Shown here: positions 7,181 through 13,674 of the stretch, one piece after another
Layout: each line of letters starts with the position of its first letter
Position numbering within the stretch: the first letter of the stretch is position 1
Virus record (IMG/VR): IMGVR_UViG_3300030329_004786
Span: 1-26,574 of that record
From: a virus
Strand: one strand, 5' to 3'
DNA: 26,574 nucleotides
The notes under the pieces: model-generated
The model's input: the letters and a program-made list of their open reading frames with translations, nothing else
Told to the model about the DNA's origin: nothing
The model's database searches: none
Position numbers and translations under genes: made by a program

Positions 7181-8458
7181 TTACGCAGCCTGCTTGAAAG
7201 TATCGATCTTGTGATACTTCTGTTTGAACTCGACATATCCTGAGTCTGGGTCACAAAGAATGGATTCAATTCCTTTATTCCTTTTAGCTGACCCTTCCAG
7301 GTTTTTAGCAAACACAATAGGAAGCTCAGGTGAAAACTGGGTTAATCTCCCGATCCATTTGAATATTTCACGAGAAGTCTTAGCTTTGAAATGCATCCCA
7401 GTCGACAGCGCCCCAATCGCCATGTACAAAATCCCCATGCGATAAGACCCGTCTTCAGGTAAAGGAGCATTATCCCCATCAGCCTTTACAGCGTTATAAT
7501 CAATCTCCTGCTTTAGAAGCTTTAGCGTTTGAATAAATTCTTCTGCTGGGCCTGGGCCTATACACCCATGAGCCATTGGCTTGAAGACGAAATCATACGC
7601 TTCTTGTCCTAAATATTGACAAGTAAGGAAGATTTTGGAGAAATACTCGACTGACCGGTTGGTAGAATACGCATAATCTTCCTGCTTGATACGCTCGGTA
7701 TCGAGAGTATTCATCAAGCTAGGCCGGTTTGACAGCCAACTGGCTATACTGGAGTTGACACCCTTTGGACAATCCCAATCAGGTATCTTTGTAAGATCGA
7801 TTGGAATGTCTCCTGGGTAGAGCTTGAAGTCTTGCTGAGCAAGTTCAGCCCATGAAATAGCACAGCGCCCACCATCAGACATCTGACCATGCATTTCAGC
7901 TAAACACCCATCATCCAAGTAAATCCAGCACCTCCTGTTAGCCTCTGCTGGTGTAGCCTTATCCCCAAGACCTTTGTGGCGTGACATATTATCAGAACAT
8001 ATCTGACTCCATCCATCACCAAGATAATGCTCACCAATCCTACGCTCAGCAAGAGATTGCATGATTGCTTTACGGATGTCTTTACCACCCATAAAGTATT
8101 CTGACCAATTGACCATACCAACGCCTTTCTCAGGATACATAGCAAAGCGTTTGGTTGTTGTGTAGGCTCTATCCTTATTTAAATAGGGATGATCTGGCCC
8201 AGCTACTCCATCATCAAAGAGACCTTTAATGTCAATCCCTTCATGTTGAGCAGCCCTGATGTCGGCATTACCGAAGTTACGATAATGTTCCCAGTCAGCA
8301 CACTGCTCACGGAATGCTTCGGTTACAGTCACTGCCATACCATCTTTTCCTTGACCAGGAGCAGACAAAGTATGCAGGTTAGTCCTTGCACCGTGATTAA
8401 CAACCATCGCTGCCATGGCTTCCCAATGGTCAACGTGATAATAGTCTTCTATTGACAT
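7181..8458 (-). CDS. MoxR-like AAA+ ATPase
   Basis: 425 residues from ATG 8458, chosen for the GGAG 8-9 bases upstream. Walker A-like loop SAPGQGKDG at 32-40; a Walker B position at 112-122 reads GVGMVNWSEYF, keeping Glu120 but with Ser where Asp is usual. RRIGEHYLGDGWSQICSDN at 139-157 matches the MoxR region leading to sensor 1, and ANRRCWIYLDD at about 173-183 fits the arginine-finger strand. The C-terminal part has the NRPSLMNTLD segment typical of the MoxR lid. Family members are chaperone-like ATPases working with VWA proteins; the VWA partner is at 1930-3342. The unusual Walker B may mean altered hydrolysis. Confidence 0.8.
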   Translation of the reverse strand: MSIEDYYHVDHWEAMAAMVVNHGARTNLHTLSAPGQGKDGMAVTVTEAFREQCADWEHYRNFGNADIRAAQHEGIDIKGLFDDGVAGPDHPYLNKDRAYTTTKRFAMYPEKGVGMVNWSEYFMGGKDIRKAIMQSLAERRIGEHYLGDGWSQICSDNMSRHKGLGDKATPAEANRRCWIYLDDGCLAEMHGQMSDGGRCAISWAELAQQDFKLYPGDIPIDLTKIPDWDCPKGVNSSIASWLSNRPSLMNTLDTERIKQEDYAYSTNRSVEYFSKIFLTCQYLGQEAYDFVFKPMAHGCIGPGPAEEFIQTLKLLKQEIDYNAVKADGDNAPLPEDGSYRMGILYMAIGALSTGMHFKAKTSREIFKWIGRLTQFSPELPIVFAKNLEGSAKRNKGIESILCDPDSGYVEFKQKYHKIDTFKQAA

Positions 8459-8485
8459 AGAAAAACTCCATATTTGTATAAAAAA

Positions 8486-8551
8486 GAGCAAAAGCGCTCA
8501 CGCACTAACTCAGAGATTAGAGTTAGCGCAAGACTACCTCTTGGGAAGTAG
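8486..8551 (-). other. Hairpin series in the AAA+ ATPase leader, one terminator-like
   Basis: On the minus strand: CTACTT/AGGTAG (8534-8551, one G-U pair), CTAACTC/GAGTTAG (8505-8526, 8-nt loop), then GAGC/GCTC (8486-8499) followed directly by six T. The last stem is short but terminator-like and lies between the 90-residue gene and the ATPase, so it may attenuate transcription into the ATPase. Confidence 0.55.
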
Positions 8552-8563
8552 CCTTAGGGAACT

Positions 8564-8836
8564 CTAATTCCGTTTAATAGCCATTTCTTTCAGCTCGGAT
8601 TCCGAAACATCAAAGAGATATTGCATGTTCTCAATGATGTTTTTCCGAAGTGAATCAGTCTGGTTAAGCCTCGTCCAAGAATAACCATCCAACTTGGGCT
8701 TAGGCTTTTGAGTTGCTGTGTCTTTGTACTTAGGAGTATTTCTGACGGCAGCATCCATTGTCTTCTGATCTTCAGAACGCAGGAGATCAAAAGTACTTTG
8801 AATCACATAACGAGCTTCTATTGTTAATTCAGCCAT
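8564..8836 (-). CDS. Hypothetical small protein
   Basis: 90 residues starting MAELTIEARYVIQSTFDLLR. Helical ends with a Lys/Pro-rich centre (TATQKPKPKLDGYSW). The start at 8836 has only a weak GGA upstream and lies 18 bases from operator-like copy 4. First gene of its transcription segment, upstream of the ATPase. No family recognised. Confidence 0.65.
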   Translation of the reverse strand: MAELTIEARYVIQSTFDLLRSEDQKTMDAAVRNTPKYKDTATQKPKPKLDGYSWTRLNQTDSLRKNIIENMQYLFDVSESELKEMAIKRN

Positions 8837-8848
8837 ATTACATCCATT

Positions 8849-8873
8849 GTATGTAATGGTTAATTATTGACAT
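8849..8873. promoter_or_regulatory. Dispersed operator-like element, copy 4
   Basis: Core AATGGTTAATT at 8855-8865 with a right half site ATTGACAT (8866-8873) and left TGTATGT. Upstream of the leftward 90-residue gene. The TTGACA could serve as a -35 for a rightward transcript, with AGTAAT 16 bases on, but no rightward gene follows. Confidence 0.65.
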
Positions 8874-8874
8874 A

Positions 8875-8895
8875 TATTACTCTTGCTTAGTAATA
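8875..8895. repeat. 7-bp inverted repeat beside operator copy 4
   Basis: TATTACT and AGTAATA are perfect inverted repeats separated by 7 bases. Either a second regulator site or a small hairpin. The rest of the gene-free stretch to 8992 holds several CTGTCC/GTGTCC hexamers, a GGGGAG...CTCCCC inverted repeat and an ATACTC...GAGTAT stem, but no gene. Confidence 0.5.
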
Positions 8896-8992
8896 CATGT
8901 AAAGGATAATTAGTAGTTGCGGGGAGAACTGCTGTCCGATTGCCTGTCCTCCCCTATACTCTATGTGGGAGTATTACTACGCTTGCCCTGTC

Positions 8993-9535
8993 CTATATGG
9001 TGTCCTCAAATAGGATGGGGCTTGCTGGTTGAGGTGGGAGTACATCGATTTTATTACCCTGTGCAAGGTAATCTTCGATTGCACTTTGTATTTCTGAATC
9101 ATGAGATTTCACTGACTCAAAATTCTGTACATAACTTTCCCAGAATTTCTTAATAGCCTGTGCTACTGAGACCTCGATGGATTCGTGATGATATCCAGTG
9201 TCAGGGTCGTATGATTCATTGAAGAATTGACTCGCCAACTGCATGATTTCATCACGTACCATTTTTGAATTCATGCCAGTACGATTAACCAACAGAGTAA
9301 TAATACCTTCCTCTGCCTTCTTACCATCACCCTGGTTGATAGTAGTAAGACTGGTTAACGTGTGATAGCCCATTGCATCACCCTCAAACGTGAAACCTTC
9401 GAACAATTTGTCCACAACCTCAGGGTCTGAGTAGATCTGCATTCCCTGTTCGGCTTCAATAGCTTGAGCAGTGATTTTGGCTGTTGTTGTACCGAGTCGT
9501 GCTTCGTCAAAAGCACTCATTTTGTTTTCAGTCAT
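8993..9535 (-). CDS. Hypothetical protein
   Basis: 180 residues from ATG 9535 (MTENKMSAFDEARLGTT), chosen for the block ATGGAGTTATTATG. Mixed helical protein with an acidic surface; segments YHTLTSLTTINQGDGKKAEE and FFNESYDPDTGYHHES are conserved-looking but match nothing I recognise. It has its own structured leader and operator-like element upstream, so it is probably an independent transcription unit; a broad gap follows its stop. Confidence 0.7.
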   Translation of the reverse strand: MTENKMSAFDEARLGTTTAKITAQAIEAEQGMQIYSDPEVVDKLFEGFTFEGDAMGYHTLTSLTTINQGDGKKAEEGIITLLVNRTGMNSKMVRDEIMQLASQFFNESYDPDTGYHHESIEVSVAQAIKKFWESYVQNFESVKSHDSEIQSAIEDYLAQGNKIDVLPPQPASPILFEDTI

Positions 9536-9555
9536 AATAACTCCATGTCTGAATC

Positions 9556-9594
9556 GCTGGAATAACCCAGCATTTTGGTGACGGAATAGCCACC
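9556..9594 (-). other. Two-hairpin leader before the 180-residue gene
   Basis: GCTGG-AATAAC-CCAGC (9556-9571) and GGTG...CACC (9577-9594, extendable with a G-U pair on the minus strand). The first stem's loop AATAAC/GTTATT resembles the loops of the GGGC/GCCC hairpins at 3361 and 10401. Confidence 0.55.
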
Positions 9595-9603
9595 TACACT
9601 GGG

Positions 9604-9627
9604 ATGTAAACAATTAACCATTTACAC
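9604..9627. promoter_or_regulatory. Dispersed operator-like element, copy 5
   Basis: Core AATTAACCATT at 9612-9622 with TGTAAAC on the left and TTTACAC on the right, giving GTAAA/TTTAC symmetry. It lies in the gap upstream of the leftward 180-residue gene, before its hairpin leader. Confidence 0.65.
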
Positions 9628-9645
9628 CCCAGTTAAGCTAACTAC

Positions 9646-9906
9646 TCACATGTAATCGTGGTAAGAAGGATCGCATAACTCACAACCTCCACCAGGACAT
9701 AATTCATGTCTCATAGCACGTATATGAGTAAAATCATCCCGTATCATTTCATCTTTTTTGCTTATTCTTGATGAAAGATGGGTGGTTTTATCCAGTAGTC
9801 GTGTTAACAGCCTTTCTGAACTTACGTCACTCGGATTTTCATGCTCCGAATGAACTTTAAATTCAACACTGAAAACATGCGTGTACATGACTTCACGGCT
9901 ACTCAT
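9646..9906 (-). CDS. Hypothetical protein with C-terminal Cys cluster
   Basis: 86 residues; ATG 9906 overlaps the upstream stop as ATGA and GGAGG lies 4-5 bases before it. The C-terminus carries CPGGGCELCDP, a possible half zinc site, and the protein contains several His. Role unknown. Last gene of a four-gene overlapping run that begins at 10369. Confidence 0.65.
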   Translation of the reverse strand: MSSREVMYTHVFSVEFKVHSEHENPSDVSSERLLTRLLDKTTHLSSRISKKDEMIRDDFTHIRAMRHELCPGGGCELCDPSYHDYM

Positions 9907-10166
9907 AAAGCCTCCTTCCCTAGAAGCTCTCGAGTACGAGTTATCACGAGCTTAACGGCAGACACCTTTTTCTCGACTTTTTTGATGCAGTCTTTGATGA
10001 AATTGCTGTCGCCTTTATTATCTTTTAATAACTTTTTATTGGTCTTGAGATCAGACTCATAGTTATTTAAAGACTTCTCATGACGCTCCAATGCGCTCTC
10101 CCGTCTGCGCTTCTTGGCTTTCCAGCCGTTGCGCTTGTTTGGCTTTGGGCCAATGTTTTTCTTCAC
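9903..10166 (-). CDS. Small basic coiled-coil protein
   Basis: 87 residues starting with GTG 10166, which overlaps the upstream TGA (GTGA), with AAGGAGG close before it. The N-terminus is very Lys/Arg-rich (KPNKRNGWKAKKRRRES) and the rest is a long amphipathic helix. A nucleic-acid-binding role is plausible from charge only. Confidence 0.65.
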   Translation of the reverse strand: MKKNIGPKPNKRNGWKAKKRRRESALERHEKSLNNYESDLKTNKKLLKDNKGDSNFIKDCIKKVEKKVSAVKLVITRTRELLGKEAL

Positions 10167-10369
10167 GCAGCCTCCTTGACGTTGATAACACCTTTAGTTG
10201 TGTAATCCTGCATCTTGTAAACTTTGGCTGTAACCTTAGTTTTAGATGCCATCAGACGACGATACGCAGCACTACCTTGGGCATTGGTAGGTATCCCAGA
10301 GACACCACGACCTCTTAAAGCCATAGCACCTCGGTTACACTGCAAAGAAAAACGATCTATTGTTGTCAT
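10163..10369 (-). CDS. Hypothetical small basic protein
   Basis: 68 residues from ATG 10369, chosen for GGAG in the block ATGGAGTCTATTATG. Gly/Arg-rich stretch ALRGRGVSGIPTNAQG and several Lys near the end. No family recognised. It follows a three-hairpin leader and starts an overlapping run with two or three downstream genes. Confidence 0.65.
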   Translation of the reverse strand: MTTIDRFSLQCNRGAMALRGRGVSGIPTNAQGSAAYRRLMASKTKVTAKVYKMQDYTTKGVINVKEAA

Positions 10370-10384
10370 AATAGACTCCATGTT

Positions 10385-10442
10385 ATGCCTTGATTGGCAT
10401 GGGCGTTATTGCCCCAAGTAGGCACTCGTGAGAATGCCCACT
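10385..10442 (-). other. Three tandem hairpins in the leader of the 68-residue gene
   Basis: ATGCC/GGCAT (10385-10400), GGGC-GTTATT-GCCC (10401-10414) and an 8-bp stem AGTAGGCA/TGCCCACT (10417-10442, one G-U pair on the minus strand). The middle hairpin is nearly identical to that at 3361-3374. They occupy almost the whole gap between two leftward genes. Confidence 0.6.
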
Positions 10443-10447
10443 AAGGA

Positions 10448-10702
10448 CTAACGACTACTGTCCAACTTAGGACTGCTGATTGTGATCGTATCCCTGTTCA
10501 TAAATGGGATGACGCACTTATTGCAGAACAAGATGCTAGTGTGCATCTCAAGCACACCTCCATCTGTGTTCCCATCAGCATTCTTCAAGATTTGAACAGT
10601 ATCTGATTTATATTTGACACTTTTCTCTGTCTTGCAGACAAAGCACTTGCGATGTCCTTCAACATTCAAAATCTCATAGAACTCTTGACGATTCATACTC
10701 AT
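10448..10702 (-). CDS. Small zinc-ribbon-like protein
   Basis: 84 residues from ATG 10702, or 82 from ATG 10696. AAGGAG abuts 10702 and is ideally spaced for 10696, so the second start may be used. Two CxxC pairs, CFVC near residue 19 and CNKC near 61, make a likely four-Cys zinc site. ATG 10702 overlaps the stop of the 27-residue membrane peptide as ATGA. Function unknown. Confidence 0.7.
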   Translation of the reverse strand: MSMNRQEFYEILNVEGHRKCFVCKTEKSVKYKSDTVQILKNADGNTDGGVLEMHTSILFCNKCVIPFMNRDTITISSPKLDSSR

Positions 10703-10782
10703 CTCCTTCCTATGAGGTAAACAAGACACCCAATCGCAAGCAATTGGATGACAAACAGAACGATTGTTAGCTCAAGACTCAT
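10699..10782 (-). CDS. 27-residue single-pass membrane peptide
   Basis: ATG 10782 overlaps the upstream stop (ATGA), GGAGG lies 4 bases before it, and its own stop overlaps the next start (ATGA). The peptide MSLELTIVLFVIQLLAIGCL continues VYLIGRR: a hydrophobic helix of about 20 residues ending in positive charge, so a membrane-anchored peptide with the Arg end probably in the cytoplasm. Perfect tiling between two genes argues it is real. Role unknown. Confidence 0.65.
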   Translation of the reverse strand: MSLELTIVLFVIQLLAIGCLVYLIGRR

Positions 10783-11051
10783 AAGACCTCCAAATCTTCC
10801 AAAAACTTCTCAGTCTTGGACTTCAGAGGTTTCACGCTCTTCATTGCTTCATTGAACTCATCGCTATCCACTGTGATAAACGCAATCTCTGGCCTGAGCA
10901 TGTTCAGCTCTCTCCACTGTGAATCGAGCCTTTCGATTTCACCATCGATGCTCTTGCGCTTGTCCGCAGAACGGGTGTGTTCTTTGGATTTACTCAAGCG
11001 CTTTTGCTCACGCTCATTCGCCTTGATCTGGCGTCTTAATGATTTCGCCAT
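10779..11051 (-). CDS. Hypothetical coiled-coil protein
   Basis: 90 residues with AAGGAG before ATG 11051. Residues 1-50 are a highly charged helix (SLRRQIKANEREQKRLSKSK), the rest mixed. It follows the terminator of the GC-rich gene, so a promoter should lie in 11052-11134, but none is convincing by eye. Confidence 0.65.
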   Translation of the reverse strand: MAKSLRRQIKANEREQKRLSKSKEHTRSADKRKSIDGEIERLDSQWRELNMLRPEIAFITVDSDEFNEAMKSVKPLKSKTEKFLEDLEVL

Positions 11052-11134
11052 ACAACTCCTTGATTTAATTGACGATTCAAGTTCATGCGCGCAACTCCCT
11101 ATGAGTCGCTGTTAAACGCATCACTCAACCGACC

Positions 11135-11167
11135 AAAAAAAAAGGGGACAAGCCGAAGCCTGTCCCC
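11135..11167 (-). terminator. Rho-independent terminator of the GC-rich gene
   Basis: On the minus strand a 10-bp stem (GGGGACAGGC paired with GCTTGTCCCC, one G-U) closes a TTCG tetraloop and is followed by nine T. It lies 7 bases beyond the stop at 11175. This is the clearest intrinsic terminator in the window. Confidence 0.93.
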
Positions 11168-11174
11168 AGAATGC

Positions 11175-11708
11175 TTAGCTTAACCTGCCAAGTCTTTTAC
11201 CTGTTGCTACCCAACGATTCTCGTTGTAAACCTCGGACTCTTTCTTCATGAGTTTCCGAGCTTCAGCGATCTCGTCAGGAGATATGCCAGCCTTTTCAGC
11301 GAGCTTCATGAACTCACCTGCGTCCTTGCAGGCCATGATGTCCTCGACTGCACGCGACTGGCACGCACTGAGCTGGTAAGACGCACGCATCTCTACGAGA
11401 CCCTGGCTGAGAAGCCCACGCTCTCCAAACTTCGTTTGGCGGAGCTTGTTGTCCTCAACGCTCGCATTGTGCTTGCTAAGCGCCATCGAGCGCTCGAGAA
11501 TCTCGCGCACTACGTCCACGTACTCCGGTGTGTCTGTGCCACCAGACGCAAGGACTGCGTCGAAAGCGTGTCCGAAGGACTCGGGCGCTTGTAGTGGCTC
11601 AGTGGTCACGCGCAGGAAGTCAAGACGACCTGTGGACTCGCTGACCTGTGCCTGACGAGTGGAACGATGCGCGCGCAGGATTGCGCGTCTTTCTTGTGCT
11701 GAATACAT
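11175..11708 (-). CDS. Hypothetical helical protein in a GC-rich island
   Basis: 177 residues; AAGGAG precedes ATG 11708. Mostly alpha-helical with many Arg and Glu; no domain recognised. Two sample 60-base lines (11461-11520 and 11581-11640) are 36/60 and 37/60 G+C, against 24/60 for 9121-9180, so base composition differs sharply from neighbours. It has its own leader and a strong terminator, so it forms a single-gene unit at the boundary between the two arms. It may be a late addition to the genome, and independent expression in the lysogen is possible. Confidence 0.75.
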   Translation of the reverse strand: MYSAQERRAILRAHRSTRQAQVSESTGRLDFLRVTTEPLQAPESFGHAFDAVLASGGTDTPEYVDVVREILERSMALSKHNASVEDNKLRQTKFGERGLLSQGLVEMRASYQLSACQSRAVEDIMACKDAGEFMKLAEKAGISPDEIAEARKLMKKESEVYNENRWVATGKRLGRLS

Positions 11709-12092
11709 AACGACTCCTTATGTGGGAGTGTGCGCTGCGCTTGTGGTGAACACCTGCTGACATGGCAACGCTGAACGTAGCTGGTGCTGTCACCATCATC
11801 CCATGACCCCAGAATTAAGCCTCGCTTAGCACTGTACCGAAGGTAGCCGGCAATCACGGACGCAGACACACATCGTGTTCGCTCAAGACCCCCCCCACCC
11901 GTCACACGCATACCCACCCAATATATATATGGGACTCCTAGTCAAACGTACCCCACCCCATTTTTATAGAATTACCTCCCCTAAAATTGGCTAACCCCCC
12001 TATTTCCAACGGTGAATCACACTTGCAATTATCCGTATTGGTTGTATTGTATGTAATTAACCATTACCAACAATATTAAGCAAGACTTATTT
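11709..12092. other. Gene-free divergent control region with C/G-run tract
   Basis: No gene is supported here. 11709-11880 continues the high-GC composition of the adjacent gene and forms a long leader for it. 11889-12000 holds a string of C-runs on the plus strand (for example CCCCCCCCACCC, ACCCACCC, ACCCCACCCC, CTCCCC, CCCCCC), so the minus strand has repeated G tracts with quadruplex potential. Between them lie an (AT)5 stretch at 11921-11930 and TTGACT on the minus strand (11945-11940), a poorly spaced promoter candidate (14 bases to TATATT). Operator copy 6 lies at the right end. Confidence 0.5.
12050..12073. promoter_or_regulatory. Dispersed operator-like element, copy 6
   Basis: Core AATTAACCATT at 12055-12065, left TGTATGT, right ACCAACAAT. 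It sits 28 bases before the first rightward gene, so it probably controls the start of the rightward block. Confidence 0.65.
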
Positions 12093-12272
12093 ATGGAGTT
12101 CTGGATCAAGTACGCAAAAATCCTCCCGAATTGGGAGTTGGGCAGGAAGACTCATGGTGTTCGTCACTCAGAGCCAGATTTGAAATATTTTAAGAATGAA
12201 GAGGATATGTATGAGTTCCTATCAGAGATAGCCAACGGGTTTATTATTCTCGACAGGTCAGAACGTGCCTGA
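12093..12272 (+). CDS. Small hypothetical protein, first gene of the rightward block
   Basis: 59 residues from ATG 12093 (MEFWIKYAKILPNWELGRKT), ending in TGA that overlaps the GTG start of the next gene by 8 bases. Several charged helical segments, no family recognised. There is no good Shine-Dalgarno before it; the sequence ATGGAGT at its start is the same block that elsewhere serves as a ribosome site. Confidence 0.55.
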   Translation: MEFWIKYAKILPNWELGRKTHGVRHSEPDLKYFKNEEDMYEFLSEIANGFIILDRSERA

Positions 12273-12690
12273 GAATCGCCTTACTTTCGAAAGATTTGCT
12301 TATTTTAAGGATTACATAAGGCCCACAGGGTATGTGCAAAAAGTCCCATACAATTGGTATCGGTGCTCTTGTGGCAATAAAACGGCTGTAAGAAAGGGTC
12401 TTGCAGGGTTGCATATATTCTCATGTGGTTGTTTGAGGCGTGAGACGAGAATAAGGATGAATGCAGAAGGCAATCGTGGGCCTGGAGGCTGTCGTCCAAA
12501 GAATGGTGTAAGAGCGCCAGCACACAATAAGGGCAAAATATATGTGAAGGATAACCCCCCAGGAGAGAAATATGTAACCCCAGAGCGCCATGATGCGATG
12601 TATTACGGGTTAGAAGGAGAAGTCCACTCTCTACGGGTTAGGGAAGCGCCCAATAAGGGCAAGAAATTCATCGATGGGAAATATGTATGA
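12265..12690 (+). CDS. Zinc-ribbon phage protein
   Basis: 141 residues starting with GTG 12265. Residues 32-57 show WYRCSCGNKTAVRKG and FSCGCLRRE, a CxC...CxC pattern found in the N-terminal domain of many phage HNH and AP2-type endonuclease-like proteins. The remaining C-terminal half is Gly/Asn/Lys-rich, with two copies of an APxNKGK motif (residues about 86 and 132) resembling NUMOD-type DNA-contact repeats. No HNH catalytic core is seen. DNA binding is inferred. Confidence 0.65.
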   Translation: MPENRLTFERFAYFKDYIRPTGYVQKVPYNWYRCSCGNKTAVRKGLAGLHIFSCGCLRRETRIRMNAEGNRGPGGCRPKNGVRAPAHNKGKIYVKDNPPGEKYVTPERHDAMYYGLEGEVHSLRVREAPNKGKKFIDGKYV

Positions 12691-13040
12691 CTGAGACTAT
12701 ATGTGAGAAAGCAAATCGTCTGGTTGGTGGGGAGAGGCAGTGGAGCTATGACCATCCTTGGGATAACTGCTCCAAGATCGCAAAAATGTGGAGTGCTTTA
12801 CTGAATATAGAGGTAGAGCCTCGTCAAGTCGCCATGTGCATGATCGCAGTAAAGCTCTCAAGAGAGGCACATAGGCACAAGGAAGACAATCTGGTGGATA
12901 TTGCGGGTTACGCCCAGGTTGCTGCATTAGCTCAACACCCGCCTAAAAAGGAAGGTCAAAATGGCAGGAATAATGGTGGGAAACAAGTTTTACCCAAGCA
13001 AAGAAGCAGTAAAAAAAGTGATAAGGGGAATAGTAAGTAG
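12687..13040 (+). CDS. DUF6378 family protein
   Basis: 117 residues; ATG overlaps the upstream TGA (ATGA). Residues 1-80 fit the phage DUF6378 pattern: GERQWSYDHPWDNCSKIAKM, then KLSREAHRHKEDNLVDIAGY, with conserved Arg17, Lys56, Arg59, Asp67, Asn68 and Asp71. The family is widespread in phages; its biochemical role is not established to my knowledge. The last 35 residues are a Lys/Gly/Asn-rich tail that overlaps the next gene by 80 bases. Confidence 0.75.
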   Translation: MTETICEKANRLVGGERQWSYDHPWDNCSKIAKMWSALLNIEVEPRQVAMCMIAVKLSREAHRHKEDNLVDIAGYAQVAALAQHPPKKEGQNGRNNGGKQVLPKQRSSKKSDKGNSK

Positions 13041-13674
13041 CGTTAAGTTGGAAGAGCCTCTTCATGGTAAAAACCATGATTTTATTTATGAGATATTTAA
13101 AATGCACTCAGAAGCTCATATAAAAGGGAAAGCTGGGATTGATCACTTTTTCGTAAGAGAAAACAAGCGATATGGAGGTACTACCAAGGGGCTTTGGCTA
13201 AAAACTCCAGACGGCAAGGAGATTGACTTTAGCTGGGTTGATGCACTAACACCTAAGACGCGTAGACAAAAGGTTATGTACGCTATGAGGGGAGCAATAC
13301 AAGAACAGCTTTACCAAAAAAAGAGATTTCATTTTAAAGGTAATAAATTCCCAAGGTGTGAACTTTCAGGAGTCCCGATTACGTTCACGAATTGTGACTG
13401 CCATCACATAAAGCCTTTATATGATATTATCGTAGAATTCCTTAATGAGGATTATGTTGGCCTTCATATAGGGTCTAAAGGTGATTGGGATGCAGTACAT
13501 ATCGACTCAAAAGCATGCGAGGCTCAATTCGGAGATTACCTTACAGACAAGGTATTTAAGAAAATGTGGCAGTCTTACCATAAAGAACATGCGTCATTGG
13601 TTATAATACATAGAAGAAAACATCAGTCTTTTCCTAAACAGGCAAAATATGAAACAGAAAATTGTCGCAGTTAA
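12961..13674 (+). CDS. DUF3223 (DCL-like) domain protein with HNH-like C-terminal motif
   Basis: 237 residues. Residues about 10-93 match DUF3223, the domain of plant DCL proteins: SKEAVKKVIRG, EPLHGKNHDFIYEIFKMH, GLWLKTPDGKEIDFSW. Residues 131-152 read PRCELSGVPITFTNCDCHHIKP, with Cys133, Cys145, Cys147, His148 and His149 as in HNH-type zinc/nuclease motifs. The start at 12961 has AAGG 6 bases upstream; ATG 12973 is an alternative. It overlaps both neighbours. A nucleic-acid-cleaving or binding role is inferred from the motif, not shown. Confidence 0.75.
   Translation: MAGIMVGNKFYPSKEAVKKVIRGIVSSVKLEEPLHGKNHDFIYEIFKMHSEAHIKGKAGIDHFFVRENKRYGGTTKGLWLKTPDGKEIDFSWVDALTPKTRRQKVMYAMRGAIQEQLYQKKRFHFKGNKFPRCELSGVPITFTNCDCHHIKPLYDIIVEFLNEDYVGLHIGSKGDWDAVHIDSKACEAQFGDYLTDKVFKKMWQSYHKEHASLVIIHRRKHQSFPKQAKYETENCRS

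Noticed and set aside
11606-11917. 103-codon leftward frame extending upstream of the GC-rich gene
   Set aside because: Long open frames are expected by chance in GC-rich DNA; it overlaps the better-supported gene with a good ribosome site at 11708.
12305-12536. Two antisense frames over the zinc-ribbon gene
   Set aside because: No ribosome sites and no family features; the plus-strand gene has the CxC motifs.
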